Shown one piece after another: positions 21,047 to 21,151 of a stretch of DNA of 21,151 bases; positions within the stretch are counted from its first letter, which is position 1, and each line of letters begins with the position of its first letter. Below the pieces are notes generated by a model, which was not told where the DNA came from, ran no database searches, and worked only from the letters and a program-made list of their open reading frames with translations. Source of the DNA: a virus; the IMG/VR virus record IMGVR_UViG_3300042887_003245, positions 1 through 21,151 of that record. One strand, written 5' to 3'. A program made the translations under genes and the position numbers.

Positions 21047-21151
21047 CGCAAACCCGTAACGCGGTGCAGTACCTGCACGCTGAATGTGCGCTTGAGCTGC
21101 GCGCTGACACCGATCTGCCGCCGGGTATTGCCGGCAGGGTGTCCGGTGTCG
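21043..21151 (+). CDS. Probable prohead protease (3' partial)
   Basis: An ATG overlapping the portal-MuF stop (ATGA) opens a frame that runs off the end of the window, with 36 codons visible. The segment LELRADTDLPPGIAGRVSGV resembles the N-terminus of HK97-type (S78) prohead proteases, where an ELR strand and a G-x-(V/I)-SG strand start the fold. Its place directly after the portal gene is also where the protease usually lies. The catalytic residues lie beyond the window. Confidence 0.5.
   Translation, partial: MTQTRNAVQYLHAECALELRADTDLPPGIAGRVSGV

Overview
The window is a GC-rich stretch of a tailed double-stranded DNA phage (Caudoviricetes) or an intact prophage. All convincing genes lie on the plus strand. 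Many overlap by 4 bases (ATGA or GTGA), which suggests long, translationally coupled operons. A terminase, an HK97-type portal and a fibronectin-rich tail protein point to a long-tailed, probably siphovirus-like particle. The host cannot be named. The lysis genes do not settle Gram type, because no spanin or wall-binding domain is visible. No integrase, tRNA, rRNA or CRISPR array was found.

Layout. (1) 1-4713: end of the tail module, with a large 5'-truncated tail/baseplate protein followed by a GT4-type glycosyltransferase. (2) 4794-5907: lysis cassette of two small holin-like membrane proteins and an M15-family peptidase endolysin. (3) 5908-6466: the only long non-coding stretch. It opens with a strong hairpin (likely terminator), holds further inverted repeats and ends with a promoter. 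(4) 6467-16740: early/accessory module. It holds an ERF-family annealing protein with an SSB-like acidic tail, several zinc-ribbon and winged-helix small proteins, a SNF2-like helicase overlapping an N4/N6 DNA methyltransferase, an alanine-rich protein encoded by 29 tandem hexamers, a C5-cytosine methyltransferase, a DnaQ/PolB-like 3'-5' exonuclease, a VRR-NUC nuclease and two helix-turn-helix proteins. (5) 16771-21151: packaging and head module, with small terminase (DUF5681 type), large terminase, a portal fused to a MuF-like domain, and the start of what is probably the prohead protease.

How the parts fit. Two promoters with the same architecture (CTATTGCA, then GTATTCTAG at an identical 25-base offset) sit before the two halves of the early module and probably co-express it. 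Its products look like a recombination, modification and counter-defence set: annealing protein, exonuclease and nuclease for recombination or replication, and two methyltransferases of different chemistry that could mask phage DNA from restriction. The head/packaging genes follow directly.

The features most worth a second look are: a roughly 300-codon open frame in the +1 frame of the C5 methyltransferase, which looks protein-like and phage-like in codon use over the same bases that encode methyltransferase motifs IX-X; the in-frame 6-base tandem repeat; the ERF protein with an SSB-type C-terminal tip; the paired promoters; and the structured non-coding region. All assignments come from reading motifs by eye. 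No database search was possible.
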